DNA from: Hygrocybe punicea
Taxonomy: Eukaryota > Basidiomycota > Agaricomycetes > Agaricales > Hygrophoraceae
Direction: 5' to 3'
NCBI GenBank assembly: GCA_963556145.1
Contig: OY744464.1
Span: 4,278,001-4,342,000 of the forward strand
Length of the DNA stretch: 64,000 nt
Shown: positions 53,817-64,000 of the stretch, in pieces
Numbering within the stretch: position 1 is the first letter of the stretch
Layout of the letters: every line of letters starts with the position of its first letter
The notes under the pieces: generated by a model
What the model saw: only the letters and a program-made list of their open reading frames with translations
Databases searched by the model: none
Told to the model about the DNA's origin: nothing
Program-made: the position numbers and the translations under genes

Positions 53817-56266
53817 ATGTCTCTCTACCCTCAGAACCACCTTTATGGGCAGCCGTTTACCGCCCACTTTTCTCAGCCTGGCATCATGTACTCATACCAA
53901 CAACCACCCTTACCTCCACCAGTTTATCATGTGGACCCAAACAGTTTTCGACGGGATTATTCGCTGCGCTTAGCAGAACTCACCATCAACTCTAGACCCA
54001 TTATCCAGAATCTCTCTATGGTCGCCCAAGAATTCACGCGCTTTGCGGAAATCATCGCCCAATGCATTGAAGCCCACATACGACGGGTGAGTTTTGCTGT
54101 CTCTAGACGTGTTGCTGTCCGCATAGATCGGAATTATCCCTATTACTATCAATTTGTACTATATGTTGCTCCACGTATCATGTATCTAGTGCTAGTTCCT
54201 GATAGCTTGAGTAAAGATACCAGCCTCTTGGCTAAGCTGGGATGCTTTATAGCGGCCTTTTTGAGAACTTGTCTTTTGCTTTTTCTTCTTCCGTGGATTG
54301 CTGACTAATATTTCCTATTTGGTACTATGGTCTTGTTAGGTACCGCCGTGGATGAAATTACCCGCCTTCTATCTCCTGGATGCTATTTCAAAAAACGTCT
54401 TTGAGCCATATGCTCGTCACTTTGCAGCTTTCGTTATCCCGCTATTTCTCGAGACCTATGAGCAGGTTGACCAAAATACTCGCAGCAAGATGGAGGAAAT
54501 GTTACTTACTTGGCGGATGGGAGCTCCCACCGGGAAAGAATTATTTGGCGTCGTTCCCCAAGTCGCGATTGAGCGGGGTGTATGGGGGGGAGAACGGAAC
54601 CATGGTACAGATGTACGTCGAGTCCCCTCAACTAACGCTGATTCACATCTCAACCGATCGCAGTCAGGTAATGGATCCTACACCAGTGCTGGACAGATAT
54701 CGAAGTCTCAGGTACTCAGCGAATTAGAATTCACGCTTGGCCAAAAGGAACGCGCTTTGCAAGCGAACCCTTACGACACCATTTCTCAAAATCATGTAGT
54801 AGTTCTACAACAGGTACGAGTATTACTCTATTAATATCGAATAAAATCTTACCCAAGTTTAACAGTTGCGGAAACTGGTTGAAGCCGGTGTCTCCCAGGA
54901 AGAACTTCAACAAATTCTCAATCAACTTCGTGCTTTTGGCCGGACCGCTGCTCCACCTGGTCCATCCTCTGTGCCGCATGCTCATTTGCATCCATTCACT
55001 TCTCAATCACCATACCCTGCTCCGAACCCTCATGCCTCTTTCCCTCCTACCCAACCATACAGCCAGCTTTCAGCATCACATTACACCCATTACAACCAGC
55101 CAAAGACCGAGTCCGCCGAGTCCCTCACATCTCCGTCTATTTCTATAACCGGGCCTTCCACTACTTCCAGAACAATCTCAAATCTTTTCGATGCCCTTGT
55201 CAAGGCTGGCGTTGTTCCGACCACCGGCACTCCAACAGGAGCCGGCGACACGGTGAAAGAGGAGGAGAGCAGGTTCCAACCAGTTGACATGGATAGAGAG
55301 TCGTCGCGAGCGTATAGGAAGTTGATTCTCGCTCAAGCGATTACATTGACCAGCGCTGACATCACCAAGTACGTTCATTTAGTCTTTGTTGTTCGTGAAC
55401 TCACCAGCATCATGAACAGGCGACAGCCGCAAATTTCCCAATTCTTATATGATCAATTACCTGTCCAATGTAAACAATGCGGCTTTCGGTTTGCAGATAA
55501 CCTACTCGGAAAGAAGAAGATGGGTGATCATCTGGATATGCATTTTAGACAAAACCGTAAGGCTAATCAGAATATGGGACGTGGTCATAGTCGGAGCTGG
55601 TTCGTTGGGGTCGAGGTATGTCAACGATAAATTACAGAAAGTTATGTACTGAAGCAAGAGTTGACAGGACTGGATTCACGACATATCAACAGATGTAAAA
55701 GGGAAAGGCGTTGCTGATGGATATCGACGTTTCAATGCCAAAGCTGCTGCTGCTGCTGAGGTAGCCAAGCGTGACGCTGAACTGCGAGCTCAATATGTGG
55801 TTGTTCCCCCCGGTGATGAGGCAAAACCAATATCTTGTCCAATATGTAAGGAGACTCTTAAGTCGGAATTTCTCGAGGACGATGAAGATTGGGTCTGGAA
55901 AAACGCTGTCGTGAAGGAAGAACGGGTACGTGATTGTCCTCCATGTCTGGATCGCACTGTCGCTCACAATACCTCCAGGTTTATCACGCTACATGTCACG
56001 CCGAGGCCGTTGCTTCTACAAACAGTCTTGCTGCGCGTTTACGGTCTGAAATCGCACAACGAAGTCGTTCTGGCACTCCTGAGGCGCATTCTTTGCGATC
56101 AACACCTCCTAGGAATGCAACGACCTCGACACTGAAGTTGGAAATAAAGTCTCATTCCCCATCTCCGACTGGCATAAAGCGTAAGATTGAAAATGATAGT
56201 AATACGGCCTTGAGCGACGAAACGGACGACACACCGCCTCTAAAAAAAGTGGCACTGTCAGCATAA
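53817..56266 (+). CDS. PCF11: mRNA cleavage and termination factor PCF11
   Basis: Component of cleavage factor IA that binds the RNA polymerase II C-terminal domain. The start MSLYPQNHLYGQPF leads to a CTD-interaction domain: YSLRLAELTINSRPIIQNLSMVAQE, AEIIAQCIEAHI, VPPWMKLPAFYLLDAISKN, FVIPLFLETYEQVDQNTRSKMEEML. Coiled and Pro-rich middle (PHAHLHPF, YPAPNPHASF). Then a zinc-finger-like pair typical of Pcf11: VQCKQCGFRF...GDHLDMHFRQN and SCPICKETL...VYHATCHAE, the surface for Clp1. A basic tail ends LKKVALSA. About nine introns. Convergent genes are absent; SWT1 follows 182 bp downstream. Confidence 0.92.
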
Positions 56267-56448
56267 GCGTCTCGCTCCGATTGCCTTCATGACTGTCGCA
56301 TATATCGTCTTTGCATTTGCATTTGTATTAGTTTTCCTATTATAATTATAATGTGGTCTAAAAATATCGATTTGAAGTTGACATACAAATTTCGCCGACT
56401 CGGTGGTGGCACAATGCACTTGTGAAAAGTCGCCCCGTCCCTTTCACC

Positions 56449-57971
56449 ATGACGTCTCCGGGAGGCGACTACAACATACCCACAACTACTGACTTGCGTG
56501 AGGGCAGCCTGTTGCTACCCAGTATGTTTACTACTTTAAGCAACCTGACAGGAACAGTTTCGAACTTGTTCTCAGATCCCGACCCAGGCGATGCTCACCT
56601 ACACGCTACGCTTCGACAGATTGACCGAATTGCAAACGAGGATGTGGAGATGCAAGTACGTGCGAGATTCCTTGGTTTTCAACATGAACACTCAGGCTCA
56701 GCGTGGTAGCAGGATCGATCCGATTTACTGTTGGAGGAGCTGACTTTACTGATTCTCGATACGAACATCCTTCTGCACCATTTTGATATGCTTCAGCAGT
56801 TCACCGCCGACGTGGAGAGTCTATCCTTGCCAGTGATGGTCGTGATACCTGGCATTGTGATCTGCGAGCTTGACGGGTTCGTGACGTCATTATTCACGTT
56901 TTGTTGTTCAGTCTGAACTATGGATAGACAAAAGAACCGCGGGAAACTTGCTTGGTTCGCTCGACGCGCATCTCAGTGGCTACTACTTCGTGTGAAGGAA
57001 CGGAGGACTGTGAAGGGACAGGCGAACGAGGAGACTTGCAAGGAGTCGCGCAATTGGAAGCACCGCGAAGCACTTGAGGTGAATATCGTTTTTTTTTGCT
57101 TCCTTATTCAACTAGAGGTTCTATGGTACCAAGGACAACAGCCTAGAACGAAATAACGACTTCTTGATATTCGACTGTTGCCAATACTTTCATCGAAAGG
57201 GAATTCGAACCTTTCTTTGTAGTGCAGACAAAAATCTGTGCATCGAGTGCGAGATTGCTGGTAATGAAGTGTTCTGCGAGAAGTCCATCATATTTACATT
57301 GGTCCTTACAACCAGGAATCCCGACGATTACTATACATCCACGTTCAAGCAGTCGGGACATCGCACAAGCATTATTTGGTAACGACATCGATCTGTGCAA
57401 GTTTGGCGGCTATTATGCTAGCTATAGCGATAGGACGACCTATCAAGTAGCGTTGACCCAGCATAGAGTAGACGATGATGGTATGGATATCGATGATGAC
57501 GATATGTTGTCAGATACCCTCATTCCTAGGCACGCCTTGGACTTGCTTCACATTCAGGTTGTCGAACACTTCACGAGATTGCTTGTCGAGCTTGTTGGCC
57601 GTGTCGGTGGACCGCAAGTCCATGGAAAATTTACGAGTTACAGCGGGACATCGCTTTCGAGACACGCCCCTTCGTGGACGCAGAAGAATTACTCGCAATA
57701 TATTGCGAGTGATTGCCTCGAGTATTTGGAGAGCAAGGAACCCATAAAAATATCCAACCCTCGCTTGGATGTTTTCCTGAGCAAGCCTTATGCGTGTGCC
57801 GGGGCTCGAAGAGGACAAGATTGGTCTCGCAAGGACTGGAATGTGGCCTTGAAGGCATTGGCGGATTTAGGTGACGTCTGGAATGAGAACTCGATTGGAG
57901 AGTCTCTGAACGGGCTCCAGCCTCACCTTGCGGCTGTTTTTGCGCAACCAATGCGTCCAACAGGGATTTAA
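56449..57971 (+). CDS. SWT1: SWT1-like PIN-domain endoribonuclease
   Basis: Nuclear-rim mRNA quality control endonuclease. Five exons. PIN domain: LLILDTNILLHHFDML (first acid), MVVIPGIVICELDG (second acid), ARRASQWLLLRVKER, then NNDFLIFDCCQYF and IRTFLCSADKNLCIECEIA with the last Asp. After it comes a helical C-terminal region (LDLLHIQVVEHFTRLLVELVG, WSRKDWNVALKALADLGDVW). The start is MTSPGGDYNIPTT, with a first short exon joined to DRSDLLLEEL. About 445 residues. The arrangement PIN plus C-terminal helices equals Swt1. It follows PCF11 on the same strand and is convergent with URA3. Confidence 0.9.
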
Positions 57972-58117
57972 TTTCGTAGTACTTATTCCAAACTACTTCA
58001 AGTTACGTATTCCATTACTAGTACCCAACAAATATAACTCCAAATTTATTTTGAGTCCATTAGACTGTAATTTACTATGCTATAACTTACGATCTTGCTA
58101 TGCCGTTGTACACGAAG

Positions 58118-59073
58118 CTAGACCGTCTCCACCCTTTCCATATATGCCGCCCAACCTTCCTTCCGGTACCGTTCTGCCTGGGCTTGTATATCACCCTTGT
58201 TAAGCATACTTTGCCTGTCGTGTCCCTCGTAGACGCCTCTTCCAACGATGATAACGTCGCAACCCGATTCTAGAACAACCTCCCGAGGTGTTCTGTACTG
58301 TTGGCCCATCCCATCCGCACGCTTATCAAGCCCGACACCTGGAGTGAACACCAGGAAATCTTCTTCGGCGACGTCATCTGTCTTTAGGGCGCCGACACCG
58401 TCCAACCGTCGCTGAGCAACGAATCCAATTACGAAGTCGCGATGCGCACGAGCCATTCGCACAGCATCCTCGGTGTACGAACCAGTAGCAAGAGAACCTT
58501 TGGTGCTCATTTCCGCTAATAGAAGTAGCCCCCTACCTCGATGCAGACCTACCGATGACAAGCCTGTGATGATCGAAGGACCGGGTACTGGGTGGGCGTT
58601 CGTGATGTGGGCCCAGCAAGCGATCTTGTGAACACCGCTTGCATATTGGAGGGCAACTGTATTGCCTGTAATTTGCCTTCACGACAGCACTGCAGGCAAG
58701 GCCAGTCATATCACTGACCGATATCGGCAAATTTTCGGTCTTCGAAGATCATAAAGTTATGTCTTGCAGCAAGCGCTACCAGCCGTTCGACAAGCGTATC
58801 ATCAAAATCTTCAATGATGTCGATGTGTGTCTTCAGTGTCAATCACTATGAGCACCAGTACAGCCTGTTAGCGAAGAAGCAGCATACCTTGATGAGACAG
58901 ACCGAAGGTCCGACAGCATCCGCAATCGCGAGAAATTGGGTGGTGGTCGTTACATCGACGCTTACGGCAAGATTTGTCTGCTTCTCGGTCATGATTTCGA
59001 GAAGTTGCTTTGCAGCAGGGTTTAAGAATTTTGCGGCTCGTTGGTCATATGTTTGATATCGAGCAGCAGGCAT
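58118..59073 (-). CDS. URA3: orotidine 5'-phosphate decarboxylase
   Basis: Last step of UMP synthesis. Start [13 protein letters not shown]. Motifs: [11 protein letters not shown] (phosphate/substrate strand), [13 protein letters not shown] across an intron, [15 protein letters not shown] with the catalytic Lys-Asp pair, [15 protein letters not shown] [50 protein letters not shown] and [15 protein letters not shown]. Three exons, about 280 residues. The start is only 63 bp from the PUS7 start on the other strand, so both promoters must overlap. Confidence 0.96.
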
Positions 59074-59136
59074 GGAACTGAGAATTTATTTTGTTAATTG
59101 TTACGGCCAGTGGCTGACTCTGTCGAACCACTGGCA

Positions 59137-62066
59137 ATGGCAACCCGAGAACGCGAACAGGACGACACAGAACTCGAACGTACTCCCAAGCGGACCAGAG
59201 TCGACGATGCCACCGCTAACCAGCCCATTGCGATGAATCAGATAGAACGCCAGTATCTGTTGCCTTCAAGCCACGTCCTTCTTGGCATTCCACCGCCAAT
59301 TTCAGATGGATATATATTCCGCATTTTGGAGAGAGATGTTGGTATCTCTGAGTATGTTGGCCGGGACGTCCCGATCATTAACGGGATAATCAAGCAAAGG
59401 TTGGTGATACTACATGTATTTTAGTTTACCGAGACGCTTCACATTCAACAGGTTTACAGATTTCCTCGTAAACGAGGTTGACCTCGACAGCCAGGTCGTG
59501 CATGTCAAGTCTCTCGGCATGCCAGAGTCGGAGAAACACATCGGGGCTCCAGAATCTATAGATGTACCTTCTTCTGCTGCAATCATGGGCGCAAACGGTG
59601 TGCAAACCATCGAAGTTGAGGCTGACCAGTGTCGCACAGACAACCAGGCCAAAGTCATGAATAACAACGCCTCACAAATCAAGGAGGAAAACCGCAGACC
59701 CGAGGGCTCGCTTACGAATGAACCATGGCCCGAGCATTTTACGAGCACTCTTGCGACGTTTCTTTCCGAAGACGCTATAGGCCAAGTCAAGAATATGTAC
59801 CTGGAAGGGCGAGAGCCTGCCCGACTCAGTGACAATGGCTGGGGTGGACGACTGGACAAACCTATAGAAGATACCGAAAAGGAGGACATTGGTGTGCAAG
59901 GTGTCTCGGATATTGCACAGACTGAACCTCAACAAATCTGGAGGGGAAAGGGTCGAGGACGCGGGAGTGGTGGAAGACGTTATGGAGCGGGTCGTGCGGG
60001 AGGTGGACGGGAAGATGAAAGGAGGGTTCTATCAGATGTTTGTATTTTTACTCTTGTGTGCCAATTCTTCTAATATTTCTGGTCATGAATAGCCTATATC
60101 CTCGAAGGTCACAAGAACCGCGTTTCATCAAACGATCCGTGAACTTTTCGGTGGAAAGCTTGAAAGTGAAATAGATGTCTCGGCCCCGGCCTCCGATGAG
60201 GGTTCTAGGATTATTATCAGATGGTCCAAGCTTGGTGGAGGGCGCCACGGTAGTAGACGCGGAGTACAATCCGATCGAAGTATAACATCAATGTTGATTC
60301 ATTTGATTATTTGATCGAGCAATATTTCAGGAAACCGGGGGGAACGTGCTCCTCGAGGAACTCATCCACCGTATATCCATTTTACGCTGCAGAAAACCAA
60401 TCGTGACACACAAGACGCTCTCGGATATCTTTCTCGAATCCTTCACGTCAATGTCAAAGACTTGTCTGTTGCCGGTACCAAGGACAAACGGGGAGTGACC
60501 GTGCAGCGAGTGTCTCTCAAACGTGGTACTAAAACCGTAGAAGATATTTGGAAGCTTGCCAACAGTCAGAGCGAACGAAAATCTGTGCCGAACACTTTAA
60601 TACAGCGTGGTGAACGGGGGGTCAGGATTGCTGATCTAAACTATGGAAATGCCAGTTTGGAGCTGGGGATGCTGAAGGGAAATGCTTTTCTTATTACGCT
60701 CCGGTAAGTCATAGACTGTGGTATGGGTACTCAAGTTTATCATACGTGCTGTCCAGAAATGTTCAAGTAGATTCGCCCAAAACTTTGGATCGCGCTTTGA
60801 ATTCAATGAAGCATAAGGGGTTCATCAACTACTATGGTGATGTCAATCATTTATGTGTTCAGCAGTCTCATAGGTTTGCGCTGGTAAGGAATGCAGCGTT
60901 TCGGAACGGCCTCTGTTCCTACGCACGCCATCGGACTTGCACTTCTGAAATCAGATTGGCACCAAGCTGTCTCTTTGATTCTTCAGATGAGGCCGGGAGA
61001 ACATCCCGATGTAGCGGCAGCTCGCAAGGCCTGGCTTATCGAGGGTGATTTGGACAAAGCCCTCAAACTGATGCCTAGGCGAGTAGTCGCTGAACGCTGT
61101 ATCCTTGAAAGCTACAATAAACAAGGGGGCGAGACACGGAATGCTATGGGGGCGCTGTCAACGGTGATTGGATAGATCTATTTACTAGTTTCGGTCTCAC
61201 GCTTACGATTGCTCAGATTCCTAGAAATCTCCGTCTGATGTACGTTCATGCATATCAATCCTACGTGTGGAATGCCATCGTTTCGGAACGTATTCGGACG
61301 CACGGTTCTGATAATCCCGTTTCCGGAGATCTTGTTTATGAAAACAGTACGACAGGAGATGTAGACATGGCAGTCGATACGGAGATCGTTATGGACGAGA
61401 AGGGGGAAATCGATGAGCCTGGTACGCCAAACTTCCTGAAGTTGTCCATTTTACCCTGTGATGCTTGATAGCAGAAAGCTTGTCCACGAGAGCGGGAAGG
61501 AAAGCCAGGAAACCTTGGGTAGCTCCTCGCGTCAAGACATTGATGGACGAAGACCTAAACAAGTACACAATATTCGATGTAGTGATGCCCTTACCGGGGA
61601 AAGACGTTTCTTATCCCGGAGGTGCTCTGGGGAAACGGTACAGAGAGTTTTTGCAATTGGACGGGCTAGATCCTGACAACTTTGTGCGGAAACAAAGGTA
61701 TTTTGTACTGTCGTTTCCTCGCCGTTCTGTTGACCGTTCTTCTTCAGGGAGTATAGTCTGAGCGGATCGTACAGGAAAATTCTCCATCAACCAAAGGAGC
61801 TTTCCTGGTCAGTTGTACAGTACACCGATCCGGATGTTCCCTTGGCCCAATCTGATGAGGACAAGCTGTTGGGCTTTGACGCTCCTGCCCTTGTCGAAGA
61901 TGGCAAGTTTACGGCACTTCAAATCAACATGGTTCTTGAAACTGCTGCATATGCCACCATGGCATTGCGTGAGGTCACCAAGACGGAGACGAGCTCGCAC
62001 TTCCAAAGCAATCTCACTCTAACATCCGAGGACCAAAAGTTCAGAGGTGCACTTGACATTGATTAA
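59137..62066 (+). CDS. PUS7: tRNA/snRNA pseudouridine synthase PUS7 (TruD family)
   Basis: Makes pseudouridine in tRNAs, U2 snRNA and some mRNAs. Start [10 protein letters not shown]; the TTG upstream at 59098 is not used. Blocks: [21 protein letters not shown], an RG-rich loop ([14 protein letters not shown]), [22 protein letters not shown], then [17 protein letters not shown] with the catalytic Asp, [89 protein letters not shown] and [21 protein letters not shown]. About 830 residues, about ten introns. The end is FRGALDID. Divergent from URA3. Confidence 0.93.
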
Positions 62067-62257
62067 AGGGTGTAGGAGTATGTACTGGAAGACGGAAACT
62101 GAAATGTAATGCGAGCTGTGTATATGGACGTGGTAGACAACTCGATCGATTTCTACAGTCATCAGCAGAACGTGACTTGCTCATCGACCGCAAATTACAG
62201 CAAGCAGCAAGAAAGACCAAGGACATCTAGCAACGTCTTGACATACGCCGAACCCCC

Positions 62258-64000
62258 ATGCAAGTGGAAAGGGTCGTATTTGTGTCTCTGCTTCTCGACC
62301 TTTTTGGTGGGCCACTTCAGACACAAATTTTGCCAGAATCTCACAAGCTATGCAGCCTTTACCATCCCTCTACCTCTGTTTCCGCGGATCATTGAATGGT
62401 ACACAGTGGTGCGTATATATAATCAGTAGTGGTCTTCATGCTGACGACAGGTGCTGACAGCGAGAAGTATCAAATCCCACAGGGTTTTTGTCTCATACTC
62501 TGCAGTTTGTGTCTTTCGTTCGAGGACTGCTTTATAAGCCGGATCATCATTCCGAGCGATGGGATGTAGTGTTGTTAGGTGAGCGGCTTGTTCCAGTTGT
62601 CGGAGCACGCATCGTGGTATTGATCTGAAGTTCAGGTGGGCTAATGGGATCTGTTTTCTCGTAAGCTTTGATTCTACGCACCTCCCTTTGACTATCCACC
62701 ACCTTACGATTGTAGAACATTGCAATTTCTCGTGTCACCACATATCGGAGCACTATCAGATAAACATGGACGTAAACACATTCTTCTCATCACCATGATC
62801 GGGAATATCCTATCAGCGTTGCTGTAGGTCTTTTCAGTATGATATGTCGCTCTTGCCGAACATATTATCAAGGTGGATTCAGTCAACCTCTTTTGCATCT
62901 TATCTGCTCTCTCGTGTGATCGGTGGTCTGAGTGAGGGAAATGTGCAATTAGCGATGTGCGTGACACTAATACTTCTGCGCTCTCGGTTTCATGATTCCT
63001 TTACTAGTGCCATTCTCTCCGACGTTACTACCCCTGCGAACCGCTCTAAGGCGCTTTCGCACGTTGGTATTGCTTTCGCTATCTGTTTTATCATCGGCCC
63101 ACCCATTGGCGCCTATTTTGCCTCTCAGCCAGTCCCAGTCTCGGTCCAAGCATGGGGACAGGAACTAAATATCTATGCAGTTCCCGCCATTCTGACTTTA
63201 TTTCTTCTGGTTGCGGAGACGATATTTTTAGCCATCTGCCTTCCCGAGACACGTGAACAAGGCCGTCGTTTTATGGCTCTTGCAAAAAATAACACGACGG
63301 CTAAAAATATCCATCAAACAAATGTACAAGAAGCGCAGTTGTCTCGGCAAGCGCACATCGACAAGCGAATTAATGTACTGTATGCATTACGCTGGCTGCA
63401 TTTCCTGTTTCTGTGCCTCTTCTCTGGTGTTGAGTTTACTTTGACATTTCTGACGTTTGACTGTGGGTTCAGCTACCTTCATTTCTTTCCAACGCTCATT
63501 TCAAAGTGACAGTATTTGATTGGGACAACAAAAAAATTGGAATGCTCATTGGTTCTATCGGTATCATCAGCGCCCTTCTTCAGGGTGGGTACGTTCGTCG
63601 TGCAAATGCAAAAGTCGGAGAGGGCATCATGGCACGACGCGGTATTGCAAGTTGTGCCTTGGGTCTCGTCCTTTTGGCATTTTTGCCTCATTTCGTCTCT
63701 AGCAACAAAACTCTCGCTACCCGACTTCTCCAAGGATCTGCCGTGTGCATGGCATTCACGTCTGCAACAGTCGTCAACTCTCTCACTGCACTTGCATCTT
63801 TGCAATGTGAGGAGGGGATCGACGTAGATACTGGCAAACCGATCGAGGAACACCCACAACTCGCGAAAGGCAACGCATTAGGCAAGTTTCGTTCTTCCGG
63901 TCAGCTGGGGCGTGCTATTGGCCCTCTGCTAGGTAGGTAGTATCTCGACCTCAAGCTTATTAGTCCTGATCACATTCATAGCTTGTGCATCCTATTGGAC
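62258..64000 (+). CDS. MFS transporter, MFSD10/TETRAN-like, cut by window edge
   Basis: Major facilitator with the drug:proton antiporter pattern. The likely start is MQVERVVFVSLLLDLF. Then AFTIPLPLFPRIIEWY, WDVVLLGGLMGSVFS, LQFLVSPHIGALSDKHGRKHILL (MFS motif A GxLSDKxGRK), SFASYLLSRVIGGLSEGNVQLA, ILSDVTTPANRSKALSHVG, FIIGPPIGAYFAS, LPETREQGRR, RWLHFLFLCLFSGVEFTLTFLTFD, FDWDNKKIGMLIGSIGI and GNALGKFRSSGQLGRAIGPLL. Seven or eight introns so far. The last helix or so lies beyond 64000. Substrate unknown; vertebrate and yeast relatives export organic acids or drugs. Confidence 0.85.

Noticed and set aside
63479..63859. 126-codon minus-strand frame at the right edge
   Set aside because: Antisense to confident MFS transporter exons.
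1..64000. tRNA genes, rRNA or a CRISPR array
   Set aside because: No tRNA A/B-box pair, rRNA core or regularly spaced repeat array was recognised by eye; a covariance-model scan would be needed to exclude tRNAs fully.

Overview
The window is nuclear DNA of a mushroom-type basidiomycete (Agaricomycetes). The grounds are dense eukaryotic genes cut by many short introns of roughly 48-70 nt, a degenerate Plavaka-family transposase that is typical of Agaricomycetes, and protein families such as DUF2985 and a DUF6532-like protein that are common in that group. I cannot name the species. Gene models were spliced by eye from GT/GC...AG boundaries and family similarity; ends are start-to-stop genomic limits and include introns.

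Left arm (1-29.9 kb): ordinary housekeeping genes, often divergently paired with very short shared promoters. In order: a conserved fungal unknown (-), glutamine synthetase (-), an ER DnaJ protein (-), RRN7 (+), a long low-complexity coiled-coil protein (+), AP-1 sigma (+), a REX3-like exonuclease (-), ceramide synthase (+), a Gfd2/YDR514C-like protein (-), the centromeric histone CENP-A (+), COX18 (-), ribosomal protein eL6 (-), an SDT1-like HAD nucleotidase (+), a TMA17-like chaperone factor (+), a PHAF1/UPF0183 protein (-), DNA polymerase epsilon subunit B (+) and a DUF2985 membrane protein (+).

Middle (29.9-41.7 kb): an island of mobile DNA. A 1.5-kb element with inverted ends and a 5-bp direct repeat carries a truncated, internally deleted piece of a cytochrome b5-sphingolipid desaturase gene. 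Next come two copies of a hairpin repeat. Then an 8.6-kb Plavaka-type DNA transposon (about 32297-40919) has inverted ends, a divergent accessory gene that still looks intact, and a transposase killed by a stop codon, a frameshift and a nested 2.5-kb non-autonomous LTR element. The LTRs are 158 bp and differ at two positions, so the LTR insertion looks fairly recent.

Right arm (41.7-64 kb): housekeeping genes again. These are cobalamin-independent methionine synthase (-), a Ran1-like protein kinase (-), xylitol dehydrogenase (+), an unknown basidiomycete protein (+), mitochondrial EF-G2/MEF2 (-), ribosomal protein uL6 (-), PCF11 (+), SWT1 (+), OMP decarboxylase (-), PUS7 (+) and an MFS transporter that runs off the right edge. 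There is no shared pathway or gene cluster; neighbours serve transcription, RNA processing, translation, replication, lipid and amino-acid metabolism. The most unusual things are the nested mobile island with its captured desaturase, and at least four GC-AG introns in conserved genes.
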